From JAEUHO01 sp046350655 (GTDB lineage: Bacteria > Planctomycetota > PLA2 > JAEUHO01), in contig JAXMAB010000007.1 of the NCBI GenBank assembly GCA_046350655.1, positions 62,001-126,000 of the forward strand: 64,000 bases of DNA, given 5' to 3'. The stretch's first letter is position 1. Each line of letters begins with the position of its first letter. The notes beneath the pieces are model-generated. The model did no database searches. It had not been told where the DNA came from and was given only the letters and a program-made list of their open reading frames with translations. Positions 8,531-16,491 of this stretch are shown here, piece by piece. Position numbers and translations under genes: made by a program.

Positions 8531-8945
8531 GGGCCGCCCCCCCTGTGTACCGTGCCCCCCCGGGACCTGACGACGACGGCGTGGGCGATCCACCGGCCTG
8601 CCACGCCGCCCGCCACGCCGCGGCCTTCGCCGCGCAGTCGCCCTCGGTCTCGAACGCCTTGTAGCCGGGGTCGCGCCCGATCAGGTCGCGGAGCGCCGCC
8701 GCCGCCGCCATCCGGACGGCCTCGTCGTCGTCCACGAGGCGGTCGAACAGCGCCGGGACGTAGGACCGGTCGCCGCTCTTCGCCGCGGCCCCGACCGCCT
8801 CGAGCCGACGGGTCGCGCTCGGCGAGTGCAGGTCGAGGTCCGGCCGCACCGGACGCGGCGACTCGCAGCCCCACAGGGCCAGAGCCCAGACCGGCCCGAG
8901 GGCCACGACGGCGAGCCGAAGGACGTTGACCGCCGCTCGCCCCAC
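8514..8945 (-). CDS. Small HEAT-repeat lipoprotein
   Basis: The 143-residue product starts with a signal sequence ending LALWGCES, a lipobox-like site with an unusual Trp before Gly-Cys. A short HEAT-like unit follows (ATRRLEAVGAAAKSGDRSYVPALFDRLVDDDEAVRMAAAAAL), then a Gly/Ser-rich tail. Function is unknown; HEAT repeats usually mediate protein contacts. The GTG at 8945 is chosen because a strong GGAGGT lies 8 nt upstream. It is the first gene of the five-gene leftward operon and overlaps the kinase gene by 17 bp. Confidence 0.7.
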   Translation of the reverse strand: MGRAAVNVLRLAVVALGPVWALALWGCESPRPVRPDLDLHSPSATRRLEAVGAAAKSGDRSYVPALFDRLVDDDEAVRMAAAAALRDLIGRDPGYKAFETEGDCAAKAAAWRAAWQAGGSPTPSSSGPGGARYTGGAAHGAPR

Positions 8946-9002
8946 GCGCGCCCACCTCCAGCCTCGAGACCGCCCGGCCGCGGGCACCCCGCCCGCGCCG
9001 GG

Positions 9003-9031
9003 ATTGTGGGTCCCCGGGCGCCGCAGGTCAA
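9003..9031 (-). promoter_or_regulatory. Sigma70-like promoter of the HEAT-kinase-STAS-mla operon
   Basis: On the minus strand TTGACC (9026-9031) is followed after 17 nt by CACAAT (9003-9008). This lies about 58 nt ahead of the GTG at 8945, in an intergenic strip where A/T-containing hexamers are rare. Confidence 0.55.
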
Positions 9032-9052
9032 ACACCGCGACCGGGCCGGGCG

Positions 9053-10036
9053 TCAGATCCACCCCGCCTCGCGCAGCCAGGCCACGGTCGCCGGGATCCC
9101 GGCCTCGATCGGCGTCGTCGCGCGCCAGCCCGCGTCCCGCGCGGCGGCCGCCGGCGAGCACACCCACGCCCGCGGCTCGATCTCGTGGGTCTTGTCCACG
9201 GTCAGCATGGCGGGGGTCCCCGTCGCCTGCGCCACGACGTCCGAGACCGTCGCGACAAGCCGGACGAGGCTGTCGGGGAGGTGGAGCCGCAGCCCGCGCC
9301 GGCCCACGGCCCGCGCGGTCACGTCGAGGAAGGCCGCCAGGGTGGTCACCTCGGGGTGACAGGCGTAGTAGGTCCGCCCCACCGTGGCCGGGTGGCGCCC
9401 GAGCACGACGAGGGCGTCCGCGAGGTCGGGCCCGTAGACCCACGAGTAGTGCTTCGGCTGCGCGCCGAGGAGCGGCTGGACCCCCCGCGCGACGGCCTGG
9501 AACAACGACAGCAGGCCCCGGTCGCGCGGGCCGTACACGACGGGCGGCCGGACGATGGTGTACGCGAGGCCCGGTGCGGCGCGGCCCCGGACGACGCGCT
9601 CGGCGAGGGCCTTCGACGCCCCGTACCACGTCACGGGCCGCCCGTCCGCGGCCTCGGTCCGCGGGACGCCGTCGAGGGACGGGCCGGCGACGGCCAGCGA
9701 CGAGCAGTGGACGAACCGCGCCACCCCGCCGGCCCGCACCGCCGCGTCCACGAGGTGGCGGGTCCCGCCGCCGTTCGTGCGCAGCATCTCGCGCTCGCTC
9801 ATCGCGGTCAGGCGGGCCGCGAGGTGGTAGACCTCGTCCACCCCGTCCACCGCGCGCGCCAGCGTGTCCGGCCGCGTCACGTCGCCGACGACGATCTCGA
9901 CGGGCAGGCCGGCGAGGTGCTCGGGGACGCCGTCACGGCGCACCAGGCACCGGACCCGGTCGCCGCCTGCGACGAGGCGTCGCACGAGGTGGCTCCCGAC
10001 GAACCCGTGGCCGCCCGTGACGAGGACCCGGAGCAC
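9053..10036 (-). CDS. NAD-dependent epimerase/dehydratase (extended SDR), candidate ceramide reductase CerR
   Basis: The 327-residue extended short-chain dehydrogenase has the nucleotide-binding motif GGHGFVGSHL at residues 8-17 and the catalytic YGASK pair. HCSS supplies the active-site serine. Such proteins act on nucleotide sugars, sterols or, in bacterial sphingolipid synthesis, oxidised ceramide. Here it is divergent from a serine palmitoyltransferase-like gene and a GNAT acyltransferase. These are the same three enzyme classes as Spt, bCerS and CerR, so CerR is the favoured guess but is inferred from context. The GTG at 10036 has GGAGGT 9 nt upstream. Confidence 0.8.
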   Translation of the reverse strand: MLRVLVTGGHGFVGSHLVRRLVAGGDRVRCLVRRDGVPEHLAGLPVEIVVGDVTRPDTLARAVDGVDEVYHLAARLTAMSEREMLRTNGGGTRHLVDAAVRAGGVARFVHCSSLAVAGPSLDGVPRTEAADGRPVTWYGASKALAERVVRGRAAPGLAYTIVRPPVVYGPRDRGLLSLFQAVARGVQPLLGAQPKHYSWVYGPDLADALVVLGRHPATVGRTYYACHPEVTTLAAFLDVTARAVGRRGLRLHLPDSLVRLVATVSDVVAQATGTPAMLTVDKTHEIEPRAWVCSPAAAARDAGWRATTPIEAGIPATVAWLREAGWI

Positions 10037-10163
10037 GGCGGCGGCACCTCCGACCGGGGACGCACCGACCCGACGGGGTCCACGGGCCGGGGAGTGTACG
10101 GCCGGGAGGCCGCCGCGCGCCGCCCCGGGCGAGGGGGGCGGCGGCCCGCCGGAGCCTCGGACG

Positions 10164-10191
10164 TTGACTCCCCGGTGCGGCCCCCTAGGAT
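10164..10191 (+). promoter_or_regulatory. Sigma70-like promoter of the palmitoyltransferase-like gene
   Basis: TTGACT (10164-10169) and TAGGAT (10186-10191) are separated by 16 nt. The predicted transcript would start near 10198, giving a leader of about 70 nt before the GTG at 10270. Confidence 0.65.
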
Positions 10192-10269
10192 GCGCGGGCC
10201 CCCTTGCGCGGCGGTCCGAGGTACCCCCCCGGGTCCGCGCGTGTTTCCCCTCCCAAGGAACCGTCCTGC

Positions 10270-11466
10270 GTGGACCTCTTCGAGAAGCTGCTCGGCTCGC
10301 CGACGGTCCAGCGCGTCCAGGGGCTCCGCGAGGCGGAGGTCTATCCCTACTTCCGGGAGATCTCCGAGAGCGAGGGCGGCACCCACGTCGTCGCGAACGG
10401 GCGGCGGCTGGTCATGGCGGGGTCGAACAACTACCTCGGCCTCACCCACCACCCCCACGTGATCGAGGCGACGCGCGCCGCCATCGCGCGGTACGGCACG
10501 GGGTGCACGGGTTCGCGCTTCCTGAACGGCACCTTGACGCTCCACGTCGAGCTCGAGCGCCGGCTGGCGAAGTTCCTCGGCCGCGAGGCGTCGATCACCT
10601 CGGGCACCGGCTTCCAGACCAACGTGGGCGCCCTCGGGGCCCTCGCGTCGCGCGGCGACGTCATCTTCGGCGACCGCGACAACCACGCGTCGCTGATCGA
10701 CGGCTGCCGCCTCGCGTTCGGCAAGCTGGTCAAGTACCGCCACAACGACATGGAGGACCTCGAGCGCCTCCTGCGCGAGACGCCCTGCGAGGGCGGCCGC
10801 CTCATCGTGGCGGACGGCGTGTTCTCGATGCTCGGCGACCTCGCGCCGCTGCCCGACATGGTCGCGCTCGCGCGGCGCTACGACGCCCGCCTCATGGTGG
10901 ACGACGCCCACGCGGTCGGCGTGCTCGGCCAGCACGGCCGCGGCTCGGCGGAGCACTTCGGCGTCGAGTCCGGCGTCGACCTCGTCGTCGGCACGTTCTC
11001 GAAGTCGTTCGCGACCATCGGCGGGTTCGTCTCCGGCCGCGCGGACGTCATCGACTACCTCAAGCACGCGTCCCGCAGCGTCGTGTTCTCGGCCAGCATG
11101 CCGCCGAGCAACGTCGCGACGGTCCTCGCCTGCCTCGACGTGATCGAGGCCGAGCCCGAGCGGCGCGAGCGGCTGTGGCGCAACGTCCGCCGGATGAAGC
11201 AGGGCTTCGACGAGCTCGGCTTCGAGGTGATCGACCACGGCTCCCCGATCCTCTCGATCGTGATCGGGAGCGACGAGGCCACCTTCGAGTTCAACCGCCG
11301 CCTCTTCGAGGAGGGCGTGTTCGTGAACCCGGTCGTGCCGCCCGCGGTGCCGGAGGGCCAGAGCCTGCTCCGCACCTCGTACATGGCGACGCACACCGAC
11401 GAGGACCTGGACGCGATCCTCCTCGCGTTCCGCCGCGTCGGCGAGCGGCTCCGGATCCTCGAGTAG
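10270..11466 (+). CDS. spt: Serine palmitoyltransferase-like PLP enzyme (alpha-oxoamine synthase)
   Basis: The 398-residue PLP enzyme belongs to the alpha-oxoamine synthases, which condense an amino acid with an acyl thioester. Visible marks are SNNYLGLTHHP, YGTGCTGSRFLNGT, GTGFQTN, NHASLIDG, DDAHAVGVLG and the PLP-lysine region GTFSKSFATIGGF. The pairs RHNDMEDLERLL and DGVFSMLGDLAPL fit bacterial serine palmitoyltransferase better than BioF or Kbl. The product would be 3-ketosphinganine. The GTG at 10270 is chosen because AAGGA lies 10 nt upstream and an upstream in-frame extension looks non-coding. The substrate is inferred, and the next gene encodes a GNAT acyltransferase. Confidence 0.85.
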   Translation: MDLFEKLLGSPTVQRVQGLREAEVYPYFREISESEGGTHVVANGRRLVMAGSNNYLGLTHHPHVIEATRAAIARYGTGCTGSRFLNGTLTLHVELERRLAKFLGREASITSGTGFQTNVGALGALASRGDVIFGDRDNHASLIDGCRLAFGKLVKYRHNDMEDLERLLRETPCEGGRLIVADGVFSMLGDLAPLPDMVALARRYDARLMVDDAHAVGVLGQHGRGSAEHFGVESGVDLVVGTFSKSFATIGGFVSGRADVIDYLKHASRSVVFSASMPPSNVATVLACLDVIEAEPERRERLWRNVRRMKQGFDELGFEVIDHGSPILSIVIGSDEATFEFNRRLFEEGVFVNPVVPPAVPEGQSLLRTSYMATHTDEDLDAILLAFRRVGERLRILE

Positions 11467-11512
11467 CCCGCGCCCCGGGTCGCGCGCCGCGGCCCCCCCG
11501 CCGAGGAAGCCC

Positions 11513-12652
11513 ATGCCGCCGTCGTCCGCCGCCCCGCCCGTGGTGGTCGCCCCCGAGCGGACGCGCGCCGACCGCAAGGCCTTCCTCGAGCTGCCCTACC
11601 GCCTCTACCGCGGCCACCCCCGCTGGGTGCCGCCGATCCGGATGGACGAGGCGTTCCTCGGCAACCGCGCGAAGAACCCGTTCTTCGCCCACGCGACCGT
11701 CGAGCACTTCCTCGCGCGGCGGGGCGACCGCGTCGTCGGGCGCATCGCGGCGATCGAGAACGTGCGCCACAACGAGGTCCACGGCGACCGCATCGGCTTC
11801 TTCGGCCGCTTCGACCTCGAACCCGACCCCGAGGCCGCGCGGGCCCTCGTCGCGGCCGCGCGCGCGTGGGTCGGCGCGCGGGGCCTCACCGCGATGCGCG
11901 GCCCCGTCTCGTACTCGTCGAACGAGCTGATCGGCGTGCTCGTCGACGGCTTCGACCGCCCGCCGACCATCGGCATGCCCTACAACCGCGAGGACTACGA
12001 CGCGCTGCTCCTCGGCGCCGGCCTCGCGAAGGTCAAGGACCTCGTCGCGTACTGGATCTCGTCCGCGGGCCCGATCCCCGAGCGCGTCGTCCGCATCGCG
12101 GAGCGGACGCTCTACCGCCAGGGCTACACCGTCCGCATGCTCGACCTCAAGCGCTGGGACGCCGAGATCGACACGCTGCTCGACCTCTACAACCGCTGCT
12201 GGGAGCGCAACTGGGGCTTCGTCCCCATGACGGAGGCCGAGTTCCGCCACGCGGCCAAGGCGCTGAAGATGATCGTCGACCCGCGCCTCTTCCTCTTCGT
12301 CGAGAAGCCGGCCGGCACGCCGGTGGGCTTCGTCGGCAACGTCCCCGACGTCAACGAGATCATCGGCGACCTCGACGGGCGGCTCTTCCCCTTCGGCCTC
12401 TTCAAGCTGCTCGCCCGCCGCAAGCGGATCTCCGCCGCGCGCACGATGCTCCTCGGCGTCCTGCCGGAGTTCCGCGGCCGCGGCGTGGACGCGGCGCTCA
12501 TGGTGGACGTGTTCCGCCGCGCCGCGCAGGCGGGGTACCGCGGCGGCGAGGGCTCGTGGATCCTCGAGGACAACGTGCGCATGCGCACCGACCTCGAGGC
12601 CCTCGGCGGCAAGGTCACCGCGACGTACCGGGTCTACGAGATGCCGACCTGA
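11513..12652 (+). CDS. GNAT-fold acyltransferase, candidate bacterial ceramide synthase
   Basis: The 379-residue protein starts with FLELPYRLYRGHPRWVPP and contains AMRGPVSYSSNELIG, followed by a C-terminal GNAT core (MLLGVLPEFRGRGVDAAL) with the acyl-CoA-binding R/Q-x-x-G-x-G/A pattern as RGRGV. Two-lobed GNAT proteins of this kind are often found near serine palmitoyltransferase genes, and in Caulobacter a GNAT-superfamily protein is the bacterial ceramide synthase. I infer N-acylation of a long-chain base. It lies 46 bp after the palmitoyltransferase-like gene on the same strand, with GAGGAA before the ATG. Confidence 0.8.
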   Translation: MPPSSAAPPVVVAPERTRADRKAFLELPYRLYRGHPRWVPPIRMDEAFLGNRAKNPFFAHATVEHFLARRGDRVVGRIAAIENVRHNEVHGDRIGFFGRFDLEPDPEAARALVAAARAWVGARGLTAMRGPVSYSSNELIGVLVDGFDRPPTIGMPYNREDYDALLLGAGLAKVKDLVAYWISSAGPIPERVVRIAERTLYRQGYTVRMLDLKRWDAEIDTLLDLYNRCWERNWGFVPMTEAEFRHAAKALKMIVDPRLFLFVEKPAGTPVGFVGNVPDVNEIIGDLDGRLFPFGLFKLLARRKRISAARTMLLGVLPEFRGRGVDAALMVDVFRRAAQAGYRGGEGSWILEDNVRMRTDLEALGGKVTATYRVYEMPT

Positions 12653-12657
12653 CCGGC

Positions 12658-12690
12658 ACGCGAGGCCCGCGCGCGCGCGGGCCTCGCGGT
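12658..12690. terminator. Perfect palindrome made of two inverted copies of the dispersed word
   Basis: Positions 12659-12688 form a perfect 30-bp palindrome. Its left arm carries ACGCGAGGCCCG and its right arm the inverted ACC-type copy. It sits 6 nt after the GNAT stop, between convergent genes, where a bidirectional terminator is expected. Confidence 0.7.
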
Positions 12691-12692
12691 CC

Positions 12693-12716
12693 GTCGCCGC
12701 GGCTCGCGGCGGCGAC
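12693..12716. terminator. Second hairpin between convergent genes
   Basis: GTCGCCGC (12693-12700) pairs with GCGGCGAC (12709-12716) around an 8-nt loop. It lies directly before the convergent HEAT gene's stop and may end that leftward transcript. Confidence 0.45.
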
Positions 12717-12721
12717 GCCCG

Positions 12722-13813
12722 CTACGGCGCCTTCGCCGGCGGCTGGTTGAGCCGCGTCCGCACGGCCGGCTCGTTCTCCTTCCACCAGCGCGAGAGGTCG
12801 TCCTTCACCGTCCGGAGCTCCTTCTTCGAGAGCCCCACGAGCGGCTTCGTCGCCTCGCCGCGGATCGTCGCGATGGCCTCGCCGGCGGCGACGCGCACCA
12901 GCTCGTCCTTGTCGTCGAGGGCGTCGATGAGCGCGGGCACCGCGTCGCACGCCTTGAGCTCGCCGAGGGCCGTCGCGGCGCCGAGGCGCGTGTAGTAGTC
13001 CTTGTGCTTGAGGAGCGTCTCGACGAGGGCCGGCGTCGCGCGCAGGTCCTTCAGCTCCTTCAGCTTGTACGTCGCGCTGAACGACCGCGACGTGTCCGGG
13101 TCCTTCAGCATCTTGAGCAGCGCCGCGAGCTCGCCGTCGAGGCGCCGCTGCGTCTCGGCGTCCGGGGCGGGGCCGGGCCCGGGGACGACGGGCGTCGGCG
13201 CCGGGGCCGGTTCCGGGGCCGACGGAGGCGCGGGCGCCGGGACCACGGGCGCGGGCGGGACCTGGGCCGACTCGGCCCGCGGCTGCGCGAGCGCGGCGGC
13301 GCGCGAGCGGACCTCGGCGACCCACTCCTTGATCGACGCGAGCTGCTGCTCGGTCGCCTCGAACCGCGAGACCGTCGCGTCGGCCTGCCGCTGGAGCTCG
13401 GCGCGGAGCGCGGCGGTCGCGGCGTCGAGCGACTTCGAGTTCGCCTCGCGGAGCTCGAGGCCGAGGCGCTTCACCTCGTCGGACGTCGCCGCGCGGCTCG
13501 CCTCGAACGCGGCGCGGACGCGGCCGTCGAGCGTCCCGAGCTCGCGCGTGAGGTCCGCGGCGGACGCGGCCTTCGGCTGGGTGCGACGGTCGGCCTCGAG
13601 GGCCTGGACGCGCATCACCGCGTACCCGGCGCCGCCGCCGGCCGCGAGGGCGAGGAGGAACGTGAGCGCGCGCCCGGGGCCGGGCATGGCCCGCCGGAAC
13701 GCGCAGGCGACGTGGAGGACGCGCCCGCCCAGCCGGACGGCCTTCCCGGACTCGACGTCGGCGTCCGGGATGGACTCGTGGCAACGGTCGCAGAAGAGCG
13801 GTTCGAAGGGCAT
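12722..13813 (-). CDS. Zinc-finger-like, membrane-anchored coiled-coil HEAT protein
   Basis: The 363-residue protein opens with a possible metal site, CDRC at residues 8-11 plus His34 and Cys37, on the cytoplasmic side. One transmembrane helix follows (about 48-67), then a long Ala/Arg/Glu coiled coil, a Pro/Ala linker (about 170-220), and two HEAT units (ATPALVETLLKHKDYYTRLGAA and AVPALIDALDDKDELVRVAAG). The end is WWKENEPAVRTRL. The neighbour at 13895 shares the coiled-coil/linker/HEAT/WW ending, so the two arose by tandem duplication. The ATG at 13813 is chosen because GGAGGT lies 7 nt upstream. Function is unknown. Confidence 0.7.
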   Translation of the reverse strand: MPFEPLFCDRCHESIPDADVESGKAVRLGGRVLHVACAFRRAMPGPGRALTFLLALAAGGGAGYAVMRVQALEADRRTQPKAASAADLTRELGTLDGRVRAAFEASRAATSDEVKRLGLELREANSKSLDAATAALRAELQRQADATVSRFEATEQQLASIKEWVAEVRSRAAALAQPRAESAQVPPAPVVPAPAPPSAPEPAPAPTPVVPGPGPAPDAETQRRLDGELAALLKMLKDPDTSRSFSATYKLKELKDLRATPALVETLLKHKDYYTRLGAATALGELKACDAVPALIDALDDKDELVRVAAGEAIATIRGEATKPLVGLSKKELRTVKDDLSRWWKENEPAVRTRLNQPPAKAP

Positions 13814-13894
13814 CGCGTCCACCTCCGGGCCCGGGCGGGCCGTCTCCCTTGGGAACGGCGGCCGGGCCGGTCCGCATCGGCCAGGGGGCCGGGC

Positions 13895-14938
13895 CTACTT
13901 GGGGGCGGGTTCGCCTCCCCCGGCGCCACCCTTCGGCTGCCCCCACTTGGCCCGGACGGACTCCTCGTTCGCCCCCCACCACTTCGACCACTTCTCGCGG
14001 GCGTCGTTGCGTTCCTTGCGCGTGGGGCTGCCGGTCATGCCGGCGTCGACGCCGGCGATCTTGCCGAACGCGAGCGCCGCGGCCAGGGTGACGCCGTCGT
14101 CGCGGTCGAGCAGGGCCTGGAGGAGCGCCGGCACGGCGTCGCACGCGTGGATGCTGCCGAGCGCGGTCGCGGCGGCGGTCTTGGCGAACACGTCCTTGTG
14201 CTCCTTCAGCACCTTCAGGAGCGGCTCGACGGCCGAGAGGTCGCCGAGCTTGCCGAGCGTCACGCAGGCCGAGAAGACCTTGCCGATCTCCGGCGACGCG
14301 AGCGCCGCGATCGCGGCGTCGACCTTGGCCTTCTGCGCCGCGAGCTCTTCGGGCGTCGGGCCGGCCGGCGCTTCGGGCGCGGCGTCCGGGTCCTTCGGCG
14401 CGGGCACCGTCGGCGCGGGCACGGCGGCGGGGCCGGGACGGGCCGCGCTGGCGATCGGCCGGCTCTCGAGGTCCTTCACCGAGGTCTGGAGTTGGTCCAG
14501 CGTCGTCGCGAGCTTGCCCGTCTGGTCCGCGACCTCCTTGATCTTCGTCTCGACGGTCTCGGCGTGGTCGCTGCTCGCGCGCACCGCGTTCTCGGCCAGG
14601 CGTCGGCCCTCGTCGACGACCTTCTGCACGGAGCTGCGCGTCTCGTCGATGCGGCGCTCGGCCTTCACGAACGTGTCCTGCGCCTCCTTCACCTGGCGCC
14701 GGAAGTCGTCCTGGAGCTCGCTGCGGAGCGTGCTGGCGTGCGCCGCGAGCCGGCCGTCGAGGTCGTCCGGCACGCCGCCGCGGCCCGCGCCGCCGCCGCC
14801 GGACTTGCCGAAGTACGCGAGCGAGCCCGTCACCGCGCCGACGAGCCCGAGCAGGAGCGCCGCCCAGCCGACCGCCGGCGGCGTGCCGCTCGGGGGGGAC
14901 TGCTCCACCAGGGGTCCGCTGTTCGTCCGGCTGGCCAT
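13895..14938 (-). CDS. Membrane-anchored coiled-coil HEAT protein, paralogue of its neighbour
   Basis: The 347-residue product has one transmembrane helix (about residues 23-43), a long coiled coil with DEGRRLAENAVRASSDHAETVETK, a Pro/Ala linker, and two HEAT units (AVEPLLKVLKEHKDVFAKTAA and AVPALLQALLDRDDGV). Its C-terminus WSKWWGANEESVRAKW mirrors the WWKENEPAVRTRL of the protein encoded at 12722, but the N-terminal Cys cluster is absent. GAGGAG lies 6 nt before the ATG. The partner or cargo of this pair is not known. Confidence 0.7.
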   Translation of the reverse strand: MASRTNSGPLVEQSPPSGTPPAVGWAALLLGLVGAVTGSLAYFGKSGGGGAGRGGVPDDLDGRLAAHASTLRSELQDDFRRQVKEAQDTFVKAERRIDETRSSVQKVVDEGRRLAENAVRASSDHAETVETKIKEVADQTGKLATTLDQLQTSVKDLESRPIASAARPGPAAVPAPTVPAPKDPDAAPEAPAGPTPEELAAQKAKVDAAIAALASPEIGKVFSACVTLGKLGDLSAVEPLLKVLKEHKDVFAKTAAATALGSIHACDAVPALLQALLDRDDGVTLAAALAFGKIAGVDAGMTGSPTRKERNDAREKWSKWWGANEESVRAKWGQPKGGAGGGEPAPK

Positions 14939-15034
14939 GCGCGCTCCTCGGGATTCGACCGTGCCCGCACCGCCGCGCGGGGCAAGCCTCGCCATCCTAC
15001 CGGAAGCACCGCCGTGCGGCGTCGGGCTCGGGGG

Positions 15035-15047
15035 ACCGCGAGGCCCG
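15035..15047 (+). repeat. Dispersed word, ACC-type copy in the 462-bp gap
   Basis: It reads ACCGCGAGGCCCG and is followed by CTCGCGGG. The gap 14939-15400 that holds it has no convincing gene on either strand. Confidence 0.75.
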
Positions 15048-15125
15048 CTCGCGGGCGCCGGCGCACGCCCCCGCGCCTCGGCGCACGCCGCGGCCGTGCG
15101 GGCCCCGGGCCCCTCGCGCCGCGCC

Positions 15126-15176
15126 CCGTCTCCCGCGTCCCGTCTCCCGTGGCCCGCGTCCCGTGGCCCGCGTCCC
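15126..15176. repeat. Short tandem repeat, GTGGCCCGCGTCCC unit
   Basis: A 14-bp unit is repeated twice exactly and preceded by two degenerate units of the form CGTCTCCCGCGTCC. It lies in the otherwise empty stretch 14939-15400 upstream of one leftward gene and downstream of another. Confidence 0.7.
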
Positions 15177-15312
15177 GACGACGGGCCCGAGGGACGGCGC
15201 GGCGCGCGTCGGCCGCCGGGCCCCCCGCACCGCGACCGCGTCGGACCGCGCCGACCTCGGCGGGGAACCCCGCGACGGCGGGGGCTCACGCCCGCAGCAC
15301 CTCGCGGCCGAG

Positions 15313-15324
15313 CGGGCCTCGCGT
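15313..15324 (-). repeat. Dispersed word, second copy in the same gap
   Basis: The minus strand reads GGCACGCGAGGCCCG. This copy is inverted relative to the one at 15035, about 270 bp away, too far for a simple hairpin. Confidence 0.75.
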
Positions 15325-15400
15325 GCCGAGAGGGACCGCGCAACCGCGTCCGCGACGTCGCGGCACGCCCCGCGGGCGCGCGGACGCGCGGGCCCAGGTC

Positions 15401-15877
15401 CTACTCGTCGTCGTCGTCGTCGTCGTAGTCGTCGGAGCCGTCCGCGATGAACTGGCTGCCCTCGGGGATCTCCCCGACGCGCTCCTTCATCAGGCGGCCG
15501 ACGCGGAACTTCACGACGCGCTTCGACGGCACGTCCACCTTCTCGAGCGTGCGCGGGTTCTGGGCCTTCCGCGCGGCGCGTTCCTTGATCTCGAACACGC
15601 CGAACTCGCGGAACTCGAGGCGGTTGCCGCGCCCGAGCTCCTTGATGATCTCGTCGAGGAACATCTGCAGGATGTCGCGGGCGACGACCTTCGTCTGGCC
15701 CGTGCGCTCGGCGATCCGCGCGACGAGCTCCTTCTTCGTGATCGTCCGCGGCGCGTCGTCCGGCGCCGGCTTCGCGACCGGCGGCGGCGGGGGCGGCGGC
15801 CGAGAGGGCGGCGGCGGCGGCGGCGTGGGCCGGCGCGGCAGGTTCGACGGGAACTTGGAGGTGGGTTCGGGGCTCAT
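15401..15877 (-). CDS. HU-family DNA-binding protein with Pro-rich N-terminus and acidic tail
   Basis: The 158-residue protein contains an HU/IHF core from about residue 44 (TITKKELVARIAERTGQ) to 137 (RVGRLMKERV). The beta-arm motif appears as ARKAQNPRT instead of the common GRNP. About 40 residues of proline-rich sequence precede the core, and the tail ends with runs of aspartate. Core HU proteins are about 90 residues, so both tails are additions. The core should bind and bend DNA without sequence specificity; the acidic tail could weaken binding or mediate contacts. The ATG at 15877 has no strong Shine-Dalgarno sequence. Confidence 0.85.
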   Translation of the reverse strand: MSPEPTSKFPSNLPRRPTPPPPPPSRPPPPPPPVAKPAPDDAPRTITKKELVARIAERTGQTKVVARDILQMFLDEIIKELGRGNRLEFREFGVFEIKERAARKAQNPRTLEKVDVPSKRVVKFRVGRLMKERVGEIPEGSQFIADGSDDYDDDDDDE

Positions 15878-16064
15878 GCGGAGGGGGCGGACGGTCAGCG
15901 TACGGGCGGCGAACGGGGGGCGCCGTGCCGGGCGCGTGTTCCTAGACCCTTGGTGGAGAACAATTTAGGCACGGCGAGCCGGGATGTCAAAGGGGGTCGT
16001 CTCGGGCCCGGGTGCGCGCACCCGGCGACCCCCGGGTAGGCTGCCCGTCCCACGGAGTCCCCCC

Positions 16065-16469
16065 ATGGCCCGCCCGTCCCTCCCCAACGCCCTCGACATG
16101 CGCCGCCTGAAGTTCGGGTCCGGCTCGACGGACGCGGAGCGCGACCGCGTGGCCGCGGCGCTGCGCGCCGAGGGGCGGCTCGAGGAGGCGGTGCTGCTCT
16201 ACGAGAGCCGGCCCACGCACCCCGACGTGATGAAGGACCTCGCGACCGCCGTCCGCGAGGGCCGCGCGTTCGTGCTGTTCCTGATGCGGCGCATGGGCTC
16301 CGAGGTGACCGACGCCGACCTGCGCGCCTGCGCGACGGCCGCCGAGGGCGCCGGCCGCTGGCTCGACGCGCACCGCTGCTACACGGCCCTCGCCGACGCC
16401 GAGGCGCTCGCGCGCATCGCGCCGAACCTGCCCGGCTTCAAGATCGCGGTGCCGGCCAACAAGGTCTGA
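16065..16469 (+). CDS. Small helical protein of unknown function
   Basis: The 134-residue soluble protein is predicted to be mainly alpha-helical, with alanine-rich helical hairpins (GRLEEAVLLYESRP and GAGRWLDAHRCYTALAD) reminiscent of TPR units but without a clear TPR consensus. I recognise no family. The ATG at 16065 has CGGAG about 10 nt upstream, and a TAGGCT box at 16037-16042 could be a -10 element. It is convergent with the TMTC-like gene, whose stop lies 22 bp downstream. Confidence 0.6.
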   Translation: MARPSLPNALDMRRLKFGSGSTDAERDRVAAALRAEGRLEEAVLLYESRPTHPDVMKDLATAVREGRAFVLFLMRRMGSEVTDADLRACATAAEGAGRWLDAHRCYTALADAEALARIAPNLPGFKIAVPANKV

Positions 16470-16491
16470 CCGCGCGCGGGCCGCGGCGCGT

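Noticed and set aside
15126..15176. Regularly spaced repeats that could suggest a CRISPR array.
   Set aside because: The units are contiguous tandem repeats without unique spacers, and no cas genes are present. No CRISPR array was seen anywhere in the window.
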